Below, one piece after another: positions 52,487-64,000 of a stretch of 64,000 nt of DNA. Source of the stretch: JAJZVS01 sp963708095. GTDB lineage: Bacteria; Pseudomonadota; Alphaproteobacteria; Acetobacterales; Acetobacteraceae. The translations under genes were made by a program, and so were the position numbers. The stretch is taken from assembly GCA_963708095.1 (NCBI GenBank), contig OY970182.1, positions 3,906,001 to 3,970,000 of the forward strand, written 5' to 3'. The notes below the pieces were generated by a model, which was given only the letters and a program-made list of their open reading frames with translations, ran no database searches and was not told the origin of the DNA. Every line of letters begins with the position of its first letter. Position 1 is the stretch's first letter.

Positions 52487-53314
52487 ATGGACGTGATCAC
52501 CAGGCATGGGCTCGCGATGCCCAAGCTGGGTCTGGGCACCTGGCCGATGACCGGGGCGGCGTGCCAGGCGGCGGTGGAGAGTGCATTGGCGCTGGGCTAC
52601 CGGCACATCGATACCGGGCAGATGTACGCCAACGAAGCGGAGATCGGTGCCGGCATCGCCGCCTCCCGCGTGCCGCGGGGCGATCTGCATATCACCACCA
52701 AGGTGTGGTGGCAGAACCTGACGCCGGAGCGGATCCGCGCGGCGCTGGACGACAGCCTGCGGATGCTGCGGACCGACTACGCGGATCTTTTCATGGTCCA
52801 TTGGCCGGCGCCGGGGATGGATCTGGCCGTGGTGCTGGCGACCCTGGTGGCGCTGCGCGAGGCGGGCCGGACGCGGAGCATCGGGCTGGCGAACTTCCCG
52901 ACCGCCTTGCTGTCCAGGGCCATCGACGAGCTGCACGCGCCGATCGCGTGTTGCCAGTTCGAATACCACGCCATGCTGCGCCAGCCGGCGCTGCTCGCAT
53001 TCATGCGTGCCCACGACCTGCCGATCGTCGCCTATTCCCCGCTGGCGAAAGGGGCGCTGATCGATGCGCCTGTGCTGGTGGAGATCGGGCGCAAGCACGG
53101 TGCCTCGGCTTCGCAGATCGCGCTGGCGTGGCTGCTGGAGCAGCCGGATGTGGCCGCCATCCCCAAATCCGCGCGCCCCGAGCGGATGCGGGAAAACCTG
53201 GCGGCGCTGTCGCTGTGGCTGGACGACGAGGATCGGGCGCGGATCGCGTCCCTGCCGAAAGACCGTCGGATTGCGAACCCGCCATTTCATCCCGTCTGGG
53301 ACGCGGCGGGCTGA
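52487..53314 (+). CDS. Aldo/keto reductase
   Basis: A 275-residue NADPH-dependent AKR with a TIM barrel. The catalytic tetrad is visible: Asp42 and Tyr47 in HIDTGQMYANEAEIG, Lys in ITTKVWWQNL, and His in DLFMVHWP. The cofactor end is AIPKSARPERMRENLAAL with the NADPH-binding Lys-Ser-x-x-x-x-Arg. ATG 52487 has AAGGGGG upstream; ATG 52466 is an alternative. The protein is of the 2,5-diketo-gluconate reductase type, and the substrate is broad or unknown. Confidence 0.92.
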   Translation: MDVITRHGLAMPKLGLGTWPMTGAACQAAVESALALGYRHIDTGQMYANEAEIGAGIAASRVPRGDLHITTKVWWQNLTPERIRAALDDSLRMLRTDYADLFMVHWPAPGMDLAVVLATLVALREAGRTRSIGLANFPTALLSRAIDELHAPIACCQFEYHAMLRQPALLAFMRAHDLPIVAYSPLAKGALIDAPVLVEIGRKHGASASQIALAWLLEQPDVAAIPKSARPERMRENLAALSLWLDDEDRARIASLPKDRRIANPPFHPVWDAAG

Positions 53315-53466
53315 GGGCGGCGTGCGCTGGGCAGCTATGCGTAGTGCGAAAGGGGGAGAACGGTGTATCGGTCCAGTCCCCGGCCGTGCGGGGTGGCGCG
53401 GAATTTCGTGTGATTTCGCGGGGTTGCGGGAATTTTGACGGGCTGCGGCATCGGGCTGTCACGGCG

Positions 53467-53495
53467 TTGACACCTCCATCCGCCCCGACTAGATA
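53467..53495 (+). promoter_or_regulatory. Probable rRNA operon promoter
   Basis: A consensus TTGACA (53467-53472) is followed after exactly 17 bases by TAGATA (53490-53495). This is the best -35/-10 pair seen in the window and lies about 360 bases before the 16S gene, a normal distance for an rrn promoter. Confidence 0.7.
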
Positions 53496-53532
53496 GCGGC
53501 CTCCCGACGCGGACCGGTTCTGGTTCGGGTCG

Positions 53533-53544
53533 CGCTCTTTGAAA
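53533..53544 (+). promoter_or_regulatory. boxA-like antitermination site (leader)
   Basis: CGCTCTTTGAAA resembles boxA of rRNA operons, which recruits NusB-NusE to prevent premature termination. It stands about 40 bases after the -10 element, as expected in the leader. Confidence 0.6.
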
Positions 53545-53852
53545 TTTGCATAGGCTAGGAAGGGATACGTTGGCGGCGCCCTATGGGGTGTTGGGCCTGA
53601 GAGATTGGGTTTGGCATCTGGTTGGTAGCTTTTCTGGTGGGTATCTGGGTTATTTTTGTGGCCTGGTGCTTTATTGGTTGGTTATTTGGGGTGTTTCGTG
53701 GCGTATCTTTTTGATGCGTTTACGTACGCTTTGAATGACATGTTCTGATCCTTTGTTTCGATGAGGGATTGGGTCTGACTGATGAGTTCCGGGTCTTGTT
53801 TGTTATGTGCGTTCTCTGGTGGCTTTAGGGTTTACTGGGGAGTGTGCGTGAT

Positions 53853-55362
<1,510 letters not shown>

Positions 55363-55531
55363 AAGGAAGCGTCCTGAGCTTGCTTCGGCGGTTTGGGAGG
55401 CTCCGAAAAGTCCTCTGGCGGATGCCGGGGGCGTGCCCTGACTTTCTGGTTTGGCTGCCGGTCGGCGCCGCCAGCGTATCCCTTCCCCGCGGTAGCGTGA
55501 TCGGTGGTCCTTGTGGGCTGGCGGTCAACGG

Positions 55532-55608
<77 letters not shown>

Positions 55609-55638
55609 TTCAGGTATCGGGTGATGGTCCACCGGTCT

Positions 55639-55714
55639 GGGGACGTAGCTCAGCTGGGAGAGCACCTGCTTTGCAAGCAGGGGGTCGTCGGTTCGAACCC
55701 GATCGTCTCCACCA
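55639..55714 (+). tRNA. tRNA-Ala (TGC anticodon)
   Basis: A 76-nucleotide tRNA in the 16S-23S spacer. Acceptor GGGGACG pairs with CGTCTCC, the anticodon stem CCTGC/GCAGG encloses a loop with TGC, and CCA is encoded. Order Ile then Ala is the common proteobacterial arrangement. Confidence 0.98.
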
Positions 55715-56111
55715 TCGGGTGGGGTTGGTTTTGGGGCTATCGCGGAGAAGAGTGAGGGTTTCGGGTCTGTCTGGTTCCGATCGCCGTTGGGCGGGGGGAT
55801 TGGTCGGGCCTGGGAGTGCGTCCCCGGGTTCGGGGCGCGTGTTTTGTTCTTTGTCAGGGTAAATCAGGTTCTGGTACGTCTCTGGGCGTGCCTGGTTGCG
55901 ATGTCTGACCGGTGGGTTGGGCGTGGCCGAGCGATCGGCTGTGTCTGGCCGCCAGCAACCGGGTTCATGTTCAGGGGCGTGAGTGTTGTGTGCTGAGCGA
56001 GAGGCTGCATGGGCGGGATCGTCCGCGGGGCCACGGATCGGTTGATCGGTGGTGATCTGGGGATGGTTCCTGTGCATGGAGTGAGGTCCCTGCGAGGGGG
56101 CCTTGAGTGTT
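55715..56111 (+). other. Spacer between tRNA-Ala and 23S rRNA
   Basis: About 400 bases of G/T-rich transcribed spacer. It contains a boxA-like site and, near 56040-56100, sequence that resembles part of the 5S-side spacer after the 23S gene and could pair with it in a processing stem. No gene is seen in it. Confidence 0.6.
55845..55856 (+). promoter_or_regulatory. boxA-like antitermination site (16S-23S spacer)
   Basis: TGTTCTTTGTCA matches the boxA pattern TGCTCTTTAACA at most positions and lies in the spacer ahead of 23S, where a second boxA is usual. Confidence 0.55.
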
Positions 56112-58870
<2,759 letters not shown>

Positions 58871-59003
58871 ACCATCGGTCAAACCCACCGATCACACGAT
58901 CGGTGTGCAGACCCTCCATGCACAGAAATCATCCCCAGCCCCCGCCGCACATAACACCCCACCAGAACCTGCCACCCCGACCCCTCATAGGGATGGGCTG
59001 GAT

Positions 59004-59121
59004 GACCTGGTGGCCATGGCGGGGAGACCGCACCCGATCCCATCCCGAACTCGGCCGTGAAAACCCCCAGCGCCCATGGTACTGCGGCTCAAGCCGCGGG
59101 AGAGTAGGTCGCCGCCAGGTC
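59004..59121 (+). rRNA. rrf: 5S ribosomal RNA
   Basis: About 118 nucleotides. The terminal stem GACCTGG(TGGC)/GCC(GCCAGGTC) closes the molecule, with the conserved CCCGATCCCATCCCGAACTCGG loop and the GGGAGAGTAGGTC segment. It lies about 130 bases after 23S. Confidence 0.96.
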
Positions 59122-59151
59122 TTCCAACCCATCCCCCCATACCACCACCAA

Positions 59152-59228
<77 letters not shown>

Positions 59229-59759
59229 CTTTCGTTATGGTTCGCTTATCGTCCCAGTTTAGCCACCGGAGCGGGTTACGCGGTGTTTGCGCCCTCTCCG
59301 CTCCGCGTATGGCAGACATATTGCATATCCTCAGCTCGGGCCGCAGTGGCGCTTGTCAGCGCCCCGGCCGCAAGGCACGTTGGGCTGGCCGAATAGCCGG
59401 TAGCGCGCGGCCGCTCCTGATGAACATCCGGCGTGCACGGGGCACCCGCCATGGGGAAGCCCGGTTCGAGCCTCGTGCCGTCACGAGGTACAGGGGACCA
59501 TGCCACTCTCGCACGTGCGCGAAGCCGAATTATGAACCGGCGCCGAAGTGGGATCCCAACCCAAAATTGTAACCGGAGCAAAACACCGGGCACGCACATG
59601 CAGCATTGCGGAGGGCAATCTCCGGAAGTGGCGGAATTCCACCACTCTTGCCTAGCCGAAGGTCGCAACGAACGCCGCTGCGCGGGCAGTCTCGAATCAT
59701 GCCGCGCCGAGCCGGGCCAGGTCACGTTCGAGCCAACGGTCACGGCGGTTGGTATGAGA
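59229..59759. other. Intergenic stretch after the rRNA operon
   Basis: About 530 bases between the initiator tRNA and the kinase gene. Frames on both strands are shadows without ribosome sites or domains. The operon terminator must be here, but no hairpin with a clear T-run was found; small GC hairpins such as GGCGCTTGTCAGCGCC near 59350 are the only candidates. Confidence 0.45.
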
Positions 59760-61793
59760 TCAATGCGCGGCGGGCAAGGTATCGACCGGCAGCACCGTGG
59801 CGGTCACTTGCTCGCCGCCGGCGCGGGCGGCGGTAATTGCCGCGCCAAGCCGGTGCAGATATGCCGCTGCGGAGTCGTCGATGTTCGCCGGGCCATCGGT
59901 GCGCCAAAGCGGCTGCGATGACGCGACAGCGATGATCATGTCGGTGCCGTAGGGCGGCCCCACTTCCCATAAAGGCCGCCCGGAACCGGTATCGCCCAGG
60001 CGCAGGATGCTCCCGGGCGGAAGCCGGCGCGACGGCACGGAAACGAAATGTTGCGACGGGTCGGCAACGGTTGGGTAGAGATGCACCACCGAGCCATCGT
60101 GGCCGAGGTAGTCCACCCGCAGGTAGCCGGCGAATCGCGGGGCGGTCACCCGCGGCAGGATGCGGGCGCCGTCGCGCAGCGTCGTGATTCCGCCGGCGAG
60201 CCGCAGTTCAAGGCCGAGCCCCGAGGCCCCGGCCGCTGGCGCCACCGGTCGCAGCACCGTCATGGCGGCGCAGAACACCGGGTTGAGGACCTGAACTTGC
60301 CATGCCAACGGCACCGGCCCGGCAAGGTCCGTCAGCCGCGTGCGCAGGCCGGCAGCCACGTTGCCGCCGGCGAACCCGTTCACCGCCACGCCGCCGTCTG
60401 CCGCCACCATGGGGTGGGCGAGCACGCAAGACGTGTCGGTGATCGCTGCCGCGAGGTGTTGCGCCGTCGCGGTCGGGCTGAGGGCCGCAGGCGTGCCGCT
60501 GGCTGGCGCGCCCGCACCACCCGATGCGGTTGCGGGCGCAGATGGTGCCGCGGCGACCGGCGGCCCTGGCGCCACGGGTGCAGGCGCGGTGCTTGCGGGA
60601 GCGCCGGGCCCCGGTCCAGTCCCGGCAGCCGTCCCGGTCGGCCCCGGCGCGGCACCGCCTGATCCGGTCCCCGGCACTGACCGTGACGGAGCGGGCCCCC
60701 CCAACATGGGCGTGGCAGGGGTCGGCGGCGCGGCCGTGGACGCGACGGGGCGCGTGTGGTTGGGGGGACGCAGGACGAACCACCACGTCCCGCCGCCGGC
60801 CAGCAGCAGCAGTGCCAGCCCGCCCAGAATCGCCCCCAATGGCTTCCGGGGCGGCGCTGGCGCGGTGGGAGCGGCCACGGAGACCGATGTATCTGCAGCG
60901 ACGCGCGCCGCTGTCCGGCGCGCGGGCGAGACCATGGTGGCTTCCGCCTCGCCCGCCTCCTCGCGTGCTGCCGGTGCATCGAGCGCGCTGCCGATCGCGC
61001 CGGCGAAGGCCGCGGCCGAAGGAAACCGATCCTCCGGCCGTTTCGCCATCGCCTGCAGCACCACTGCGTCCAGGGTCGTCGGCACAAGGGTCGACAGCTC
61101 GGACGGCGCCGGCGGTGCCACGTTAAGCACCTTGTGCATGATCGAGGTGACGCTGCCTTCGAACGGCCGGTCCCCGGTCAGGAGCTGGTACAGCAGCACG
61201 CCGGAGGAATAGATGTCGGTACGCGGATCGACCGGATCGCCGCGGAACTGCTCGGGCGACATGTAGGCGGGGGTGCCCAGCACCGTGCCGGCCTGGGTCA
61301 TGTTGCTGCTTTCGATCCGCGCGATGCCGAAATCGGCGATCTTGGCCTGCCGCTCGCCGTTGAGCATGACGTTGGCGGGTTTGATGTCGCGATGCACCAC
61401 GCCGCGGTCGTGGCTGAACTGCAGCCCGGCCAGGAGGCCTTCCATCACGCGGCGGATCTCGGGCAGGGGAAAGCGTTCGCGCTTGTCGAGCAGCGACTTC
61501 AGGGTCGGCCCGTCGACATATTCCATAACGATATAGGCGATATCGGCCGTCTCACCGTAGTCGTAGATCGCAACGATATTGGGATGGGTGAGCCGCCCTG
61601 CGGCCTGGGCCTCGCGGCGGAAGCGGGCGATCTCCTCCTCGGTCTCGGGGTCGGGATGTTCCGGCAGCGGCACCGTCTTGATCGCCACCCGGCGCTGGAT
61701 AACGGTATCCCACCCGTCGTACACGGTGCCCATGGCGCCACGGCCGAGCGTGCCGCGCAGCTCATACTTCCCCAGCGCCTGCACCGTTTCCAT
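59760..61793 (-). CDS. Membrane-anchored Ser/Thr protein kinase with C-terminal DUF4384-like domain
   Basis: A 677-residue Hanks-type kinase. The kinase domain (about 9-270) has the glycine loop LGRGAMGTV (16-24), the lysine in VAIK (Lys39), HRDIKPANVML (Asp136), DFG (154-156) and GTPAYMSPEQFRG. A single membrane helix (about 319-341) follows, then an Ala/Pro/Gly-rich linker, and an outer domain (about 460-677) with YLRVDYLGHDGSVVHLYPT and LWEVGPPYGTDMIIAVASSQPLW, resembling DUF4384. It probably senses a signal outside the membrane and phosphorylates cytosolic targets. ATG 61793 is favoured; ATG 61808 is possible. Confidence 0.91.
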   Translation of the reverse strand: METVQALGKYELRGTLGRGAMGTVYDGWDTVIQRRVAIKTVPLPEHPDPETEEEIARFRREAQAAGRLTHPNIVAIYDYGETADIAYIVMEYVDGPTLKSLLDKRERFPLPEIRRVMEGLLAGLQFSHDRGVVHRDIKPANVMLNGERQAKIADFGIARIESSNMTQAGTVLGTPAYMSPEQFRGDPVDPRTDIYSSGVLLYQLLTGDRPFEGSVTSIMHKVLNVAPPAPSELSTLVPTTLDAVVLQAMAKRPEDRFPSAAAFAGAIGSALDAPAAREEAGEAEATMVSPARRTAARVAADTSVSVAAPTAPAPPRKPLGAILGGLALLLLAGGGTWWFVLRPPNHTRPVASTAAPPTPATPMLGGPAPSRSVPGTGSGGAAPGPTGTAAGTGPGPGAPASTAPAPVAPGPPVAAAPSAPATASGGAGAPASGTPAALSPTATAQHLAAAITDTSCVLAHPMVAADGGVAVNGFAGGNVAAGLRTRLTDLAGPVPLAWQVQVLNPVFCAAMTVLRPVAPAAGASGLGLELRLAGGITTLRDGARILPRVTAPRFAGYLRVDYLGHDGSVVHLYPTVADPSQHFVSVPSRRLPPGSILRLGDTGSGRPLWEVGPPYGTDMIIAVASSQPLWRTDGPANIDDSAAAYLHRLGAAITAARAGGEQVTATVLPVDTLPAAH

Positions 61794-62028
61794 CCGCGTC
61801 CCCGCCATGCCCCCGCGGGCCAGCATAGAAGCGTCCCGCCAGTAGGCAAACACCACTCCGGCCTCATTCCGGCGAGGGGGCGCCGTTACGCCATCGCGTC
61901 CGATCGGCCGCCGTTGCCGCCCCGCGCGGGAGGAATGAAGATGCGCCGCCCAGACACCCGCGGGTCGGCTTGACCCCACGCCGGCCTGCTCTACCCTCCG
62001 GTAGGAAGCACCCAGCACGGAGAAACCC

Positions 62029-63093
62029 ATGCACCCCAGGATTGCGGTAGTCGGCACCGGCGCCGTCGGCGGCTATGCCGGCGCGCACATGACGCAGGCG
62101 GGGGAGGACGTGACTTTCCTCGATCCCTGGCCCGAGCATGTGGAGCGCATGCGCAGCCATGGCCTGCGCATCAGCCACATCACCGGCGAGGAGTTCACGA
62201 CCAAGGTCCGTGCACTGCACCTGACCGATGCGCAGCACCTGGCGAAGGAAGCGCCGATCGACATCGCCTTCGTCTGCATGAAATCCTACGACACCGCCTG
62301 GGCGACCAAGCTGATCTCGCAGTACCTGGCGCCGGACGGCTTCGTGGTCTCGCTGCAGAATTGCATGAACGAGGAAACGGTCGCCGGGGTCGTCGGCTGG
62401 GGCAAGGTGCTGGGCTGCATCGCGAGCTCCATCACGGTCGATCTGTGCGAACCGGGCCACGTGCGCCGCGCGGCCGGGAAAAGCCGCGGCAAGGGCCACA
62501 CCGTCTTCCGGGTCGGTGAGGTGCACGGGCGGATCACTGATCGCGCCCGCCAGGTGCAAAAGCTGGTCGATTATGCCGATGAGTCGCTCGTGACCTCCAA
62601 CCTGTGGGGGGAGCGCTGGTCGAAACTGGTGACCAACGTCATGGGCAACGGGATATGTGCCTGCACCGGCATGATTAGCCGCGACACCCTGACCAACGAC
62701 GCTATCCGCCGTTTCGGCGCCCGGCTGGGCTCGGAGGCGATCAGGGTCGGGCAGGCGCTGGGCTATGAGCTGGAAGAAATTCACCACATGGACCCTGAGG
62801 TGATCGCGCGCGCCGGCGAGGGTGAGCAGAACGCGGCACGCGACTACGACGAGCATCGGCTGGCCGAGGCGGCAAAGCCCGGTGGCGGTGCGCACCGGCC
62901 CTCGATGGGCCAGGACATGATGAAGGGAAGGCGCACCGAGATCGAGTTCCTGAACGGATTCGTGGTGCGCAAGGGCGACGAGGTAGGTCTGGCGACTCCG
63001 GCCAACGCCGCGCTGACCGAGATCGTGAAGCGGGTGGAACGCGGCGAGCTGCAGCCCGACCCGAAGCACATCATCGACCTGCGGCTGAACTGA
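62029..63093 (+). CDS. Ketopantoate reductase family protein (PanE/ApbA-like)
   Basis: A 354-residue NADP-binding dehydrogenase. The N-terminal motif is VVGTGAVGGYAGAHM, followed by CMKSYDT with the lysine, and the C-terminal helical domain with NLWGERWSKLVTNVMGNGI. At 354 residues it is longer than classical PanE (about 300), and it lies before an acyl-CoA dehydrogenase, so it may act in a catabolic pathway and not in pantothenate synthesis. The start at 62029 is canonical. It is divergent from the kinase gene. Confidence 0.88.
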   Translation: MHPRIAVVGTGAVGGYAGAHMTQAGEDVTFLDPWPEHVERMRSHGLRISHITGEEFTTKVRALHLTDAQHLAKEAPIDIAFVCMKSYDTAWATKLISQYLAPDGFVVSLQNCMNEETVAGVVGWGKVLGCIASSITVDLCEPGHVRRAAGKSRGKGHTVFRVGEVHGRITDRARQVQKLVDYADESLVTSNLWGERWSKLVTNVMGNGICACTGMISRDTLTNDAIRRFGARLGSEAIRVGQALGYELEEIHHMDPEVIARAGEGEQNAARDYDEHRLAEAAKPGGGAHRPSMGQDMMKGRRTEIEFLNGFVVRKGDEVGLATPANAALTEIVKRVERGELQPDPKHIIDLRLN

Positions 63094-63104
63094 GGGAGCG
63101 TCCC

Positions 63105-64000
63105 ATGGATTTGCGCTTCACCCCTGACGAGCTCGCGTTTCGCGACGAGGTGCGCGCATTCATCCGCGACAATTTGCCGGCCGACACGCGCGAGCGCATG
63201 AGGCTGGGCTACAGCCCGCGAAAGCAGGACGTGGTGGGCTGGCAGCGTATCCTGAACAAGCGGGGCTGGGCGGCGCTCTCGTGGCCGAAGGAATGGGGTG
63301 GTCCGGGTTGGACGGCCGTGCAGCGGATGATCTTCATTGAGGAGAACCAGGCCGCGCCCGCGCCCGAACTGCTGTCCTTCAACATCACGATGCTCGGCCC
63401 GGTGCTGGTGCAGTTCGGCACCGAGGCGCAGAAGCGCCGCTTCCTGCCGCGTGCTGCCAATCTCGACGACTGGTGGTGCCAGGGATTTTCCGAACCGGGG
63501 GCCGGATCCGATCTGGCCGCCCTGAAGACGGCGGCAAAGCGGGTCGGCGACCACTACGTGGTGAACGGATCGAAGATCTGGACCTCCACCGCGCATAACG
63601 CCGATTGGTGCTTCGTGCTCGTGCGCACCAACCCCACTGCCGCCAAGCGGCAGGAGGGGATTTCCTTCCTGTTGGTGGACATGAAGACACCGGGCATCAC
63701 CGTGCGGCCGATCATCTCGATCGATGGCGCGCACCACCTGAACGAGGTGTTCTTCGACGACGTGAAAGTGCCCGTCGACATGCGGGTGCACGAGGAGAAT
63801 CGCGGCTGGGACGTGGCGAAGTTCCTGCTGGGCAACGAACGTACCGGCATCGCTAGGCTTGGCAAGTCGCGCGAGCGGGTGGCGGCAGCGAAGGAAGCCG
63901 CGCGCAAGGTGCGGTTCAACGGCCGGCCGCTGATCGAGGATGCGGCGTTCCGCCAGCGGGTTGCGCAGATGGAAGTCGATATGAAGGCGCTGCAGATCAC
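63105..64000 (+). CDS. Acyl-CoA dehydrogenase family protein (3' end outside window)
   Basis: The first 298 codons of an acyl-CoA dehydrogenase, cut by the window edge. The N-terminal helical domain MDLRFTPDELAFRDEVRAFIRDNLP, then GWAALSWPKEWGGPG, the FAD/acyl-binding QGFSEPGAGSDLAALKT, YVVNGSKIWTS, and FFDDVKVPVDMRVHEENRGWDVAKFLLGNERTGIA are all present. It starts 11 bases after the stop of the PanE-like gene, with GAGGGAGCG before the ATG, so the two are one operon. The substrate is unknown. Confidence 0.95.
   Translation, partial: MDLRFTPDELAFRDEVRAFIRDNLPADTRERMRLGYSPRKQDVVGWQRILNKRGWAALSWPKEWGGPGWTAVQRMIFIEENQAAPAPELLSFNITMLGPVLVQFGTEAQKRRFLPRAANLDDWWCQGFSEPGAGSDLAALKTAAKRVGDHYVVNGSKIWTSTAHNADWCFVLVRTNPTAAKRQEGISFLLVDMKTPGITVRPIISIDGAHHLNEVFFDDVKVPVDMRVHEENRGWDVAKFLLGNERTGIARLGKSRERVAAAKEAARKVRFNGRPLIEDAAFRQRVAQMEVDMKALQI

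Larger units (their letters stand above)
53315..53852 (+). other. rRNA operon leader region
   Basis: About 540 bases between the aldo/keto reductase gene and the 16S gene. It holds the promoter and boxA described separately, followed by an unusually T- and G-rich transcribed leader (53560-53830). A 62-codon frame across the leader (53546-53734) has no ribosome site or homology and is not taken as a gene. Confidence 0.7.

Noticed and set aside
53546..53734. A 62-codon hydrophobic frame in the rRNA leader
   Set aside because: It lies in transcribed rRNA leader with T-rich sequence that reads as hydrophobic by chance; no ribosome site.
59276..59921. Overlapping frames of 155 and 162 codons after the rRNA operon
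   Set aside because: Opposite-strand shadows without ribosome sites or recognisable protein features; the second runs into the kinase gene.

Overview
The window is very GC-rich chromosomal DNA from an alphaproteobacterium, most likely Acetobacteraceae or another Rhodospirillales lineage. The evidence is: a 16S / tRNA-Ile / tRNA-Ala / 23S / 5S / initiator tRNA operon, a class I lysyl-tRNA synthetase, several small families typical of alphaproteobacteria (DUF3126, DUF2312, DUF1244, DUF4167, DUF1150), a trpGDC-moaC-moeA cluster, and frequent GTG/TTG starts. The genus cannot be fixed by reading alone.

Layout. 1-2.6 kb: DJ-1/PfpI protein, DUF3126 and a membrane acyltransferase. 2.6-7.7 kb: a minus-strand run of rpe, heparinase-like protein, glycosyltransferase and purH. 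7.9-8.7 kb: tRNA-Leu(CAG) followed by RNase D. 8.7-11.3 kb: a minus-strand cassette of PIG-L deacetylase, family 2 glycosyltransferase and SAM methyltransferase. 11.8-13.4 kb: an IS110-family transposase flanked by strongly structured non-coding DNA. 13.6-16.9 kb: hisS-prfA-prmC with overlapping stops and starts, where prmC carries a palindromic repeat inside its reading frame. 17.2-22.9 kb: DUF4167, DUF2312, DUF1244, glycerate kinase, recR and a lone xanthine-dehydrogenase-type molybdenum subunit. 23.1-24.3 kb: an IS630 element with recognisable ends and a TA duplication. 24.5-31.7 kb: a dehydrogenase, TfoX-like protein, DUF3455 protein, cupin, an sHsp/DUF1150 pair with a ROSE-like thermometer, HNH nuclease, carboxylesterase, gluQ and a glycosyltransferase.

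32.2-33.9 kb is an AT-richer patch with a phage antirepressor and an unrecognised protein. That protein combines a ribbon-helix-helix-like N-terminus with an SSB-type acidic C-terminal tip. From 34 to 38.3 kb is trpG-trpD-trpC-moaC-moeA. 38.5-53.3 kb holds an SLC13 permease, LLM oxidoreductase, enoyl-CoA hydratase, PmtA-like methyltransferase, EamA exporter, GST, lysK beside a shortened MprF-like protein, MaoC and thiolase, a CobW GTPase with a WD40 partner, and an aldo/keto reductase. 53.4-59.2 kb is the rRNA operon with its promoter and boxA sites. The window ends with a Ser/Thr kinase, a PanE-like reductase and a truncated acyl-CoA dehydrogenase.

Most of the window is ordinary housekeeping sequence. 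The best candidates for something new are the SSB-tip protein in the phage-like patch, the lysK/half-MprF pair, the in-frame palindrome in prmC, and the structured DNA on both sides of the IS110 transposase. No database search was run; family names rest on motifs read directly from the translations.
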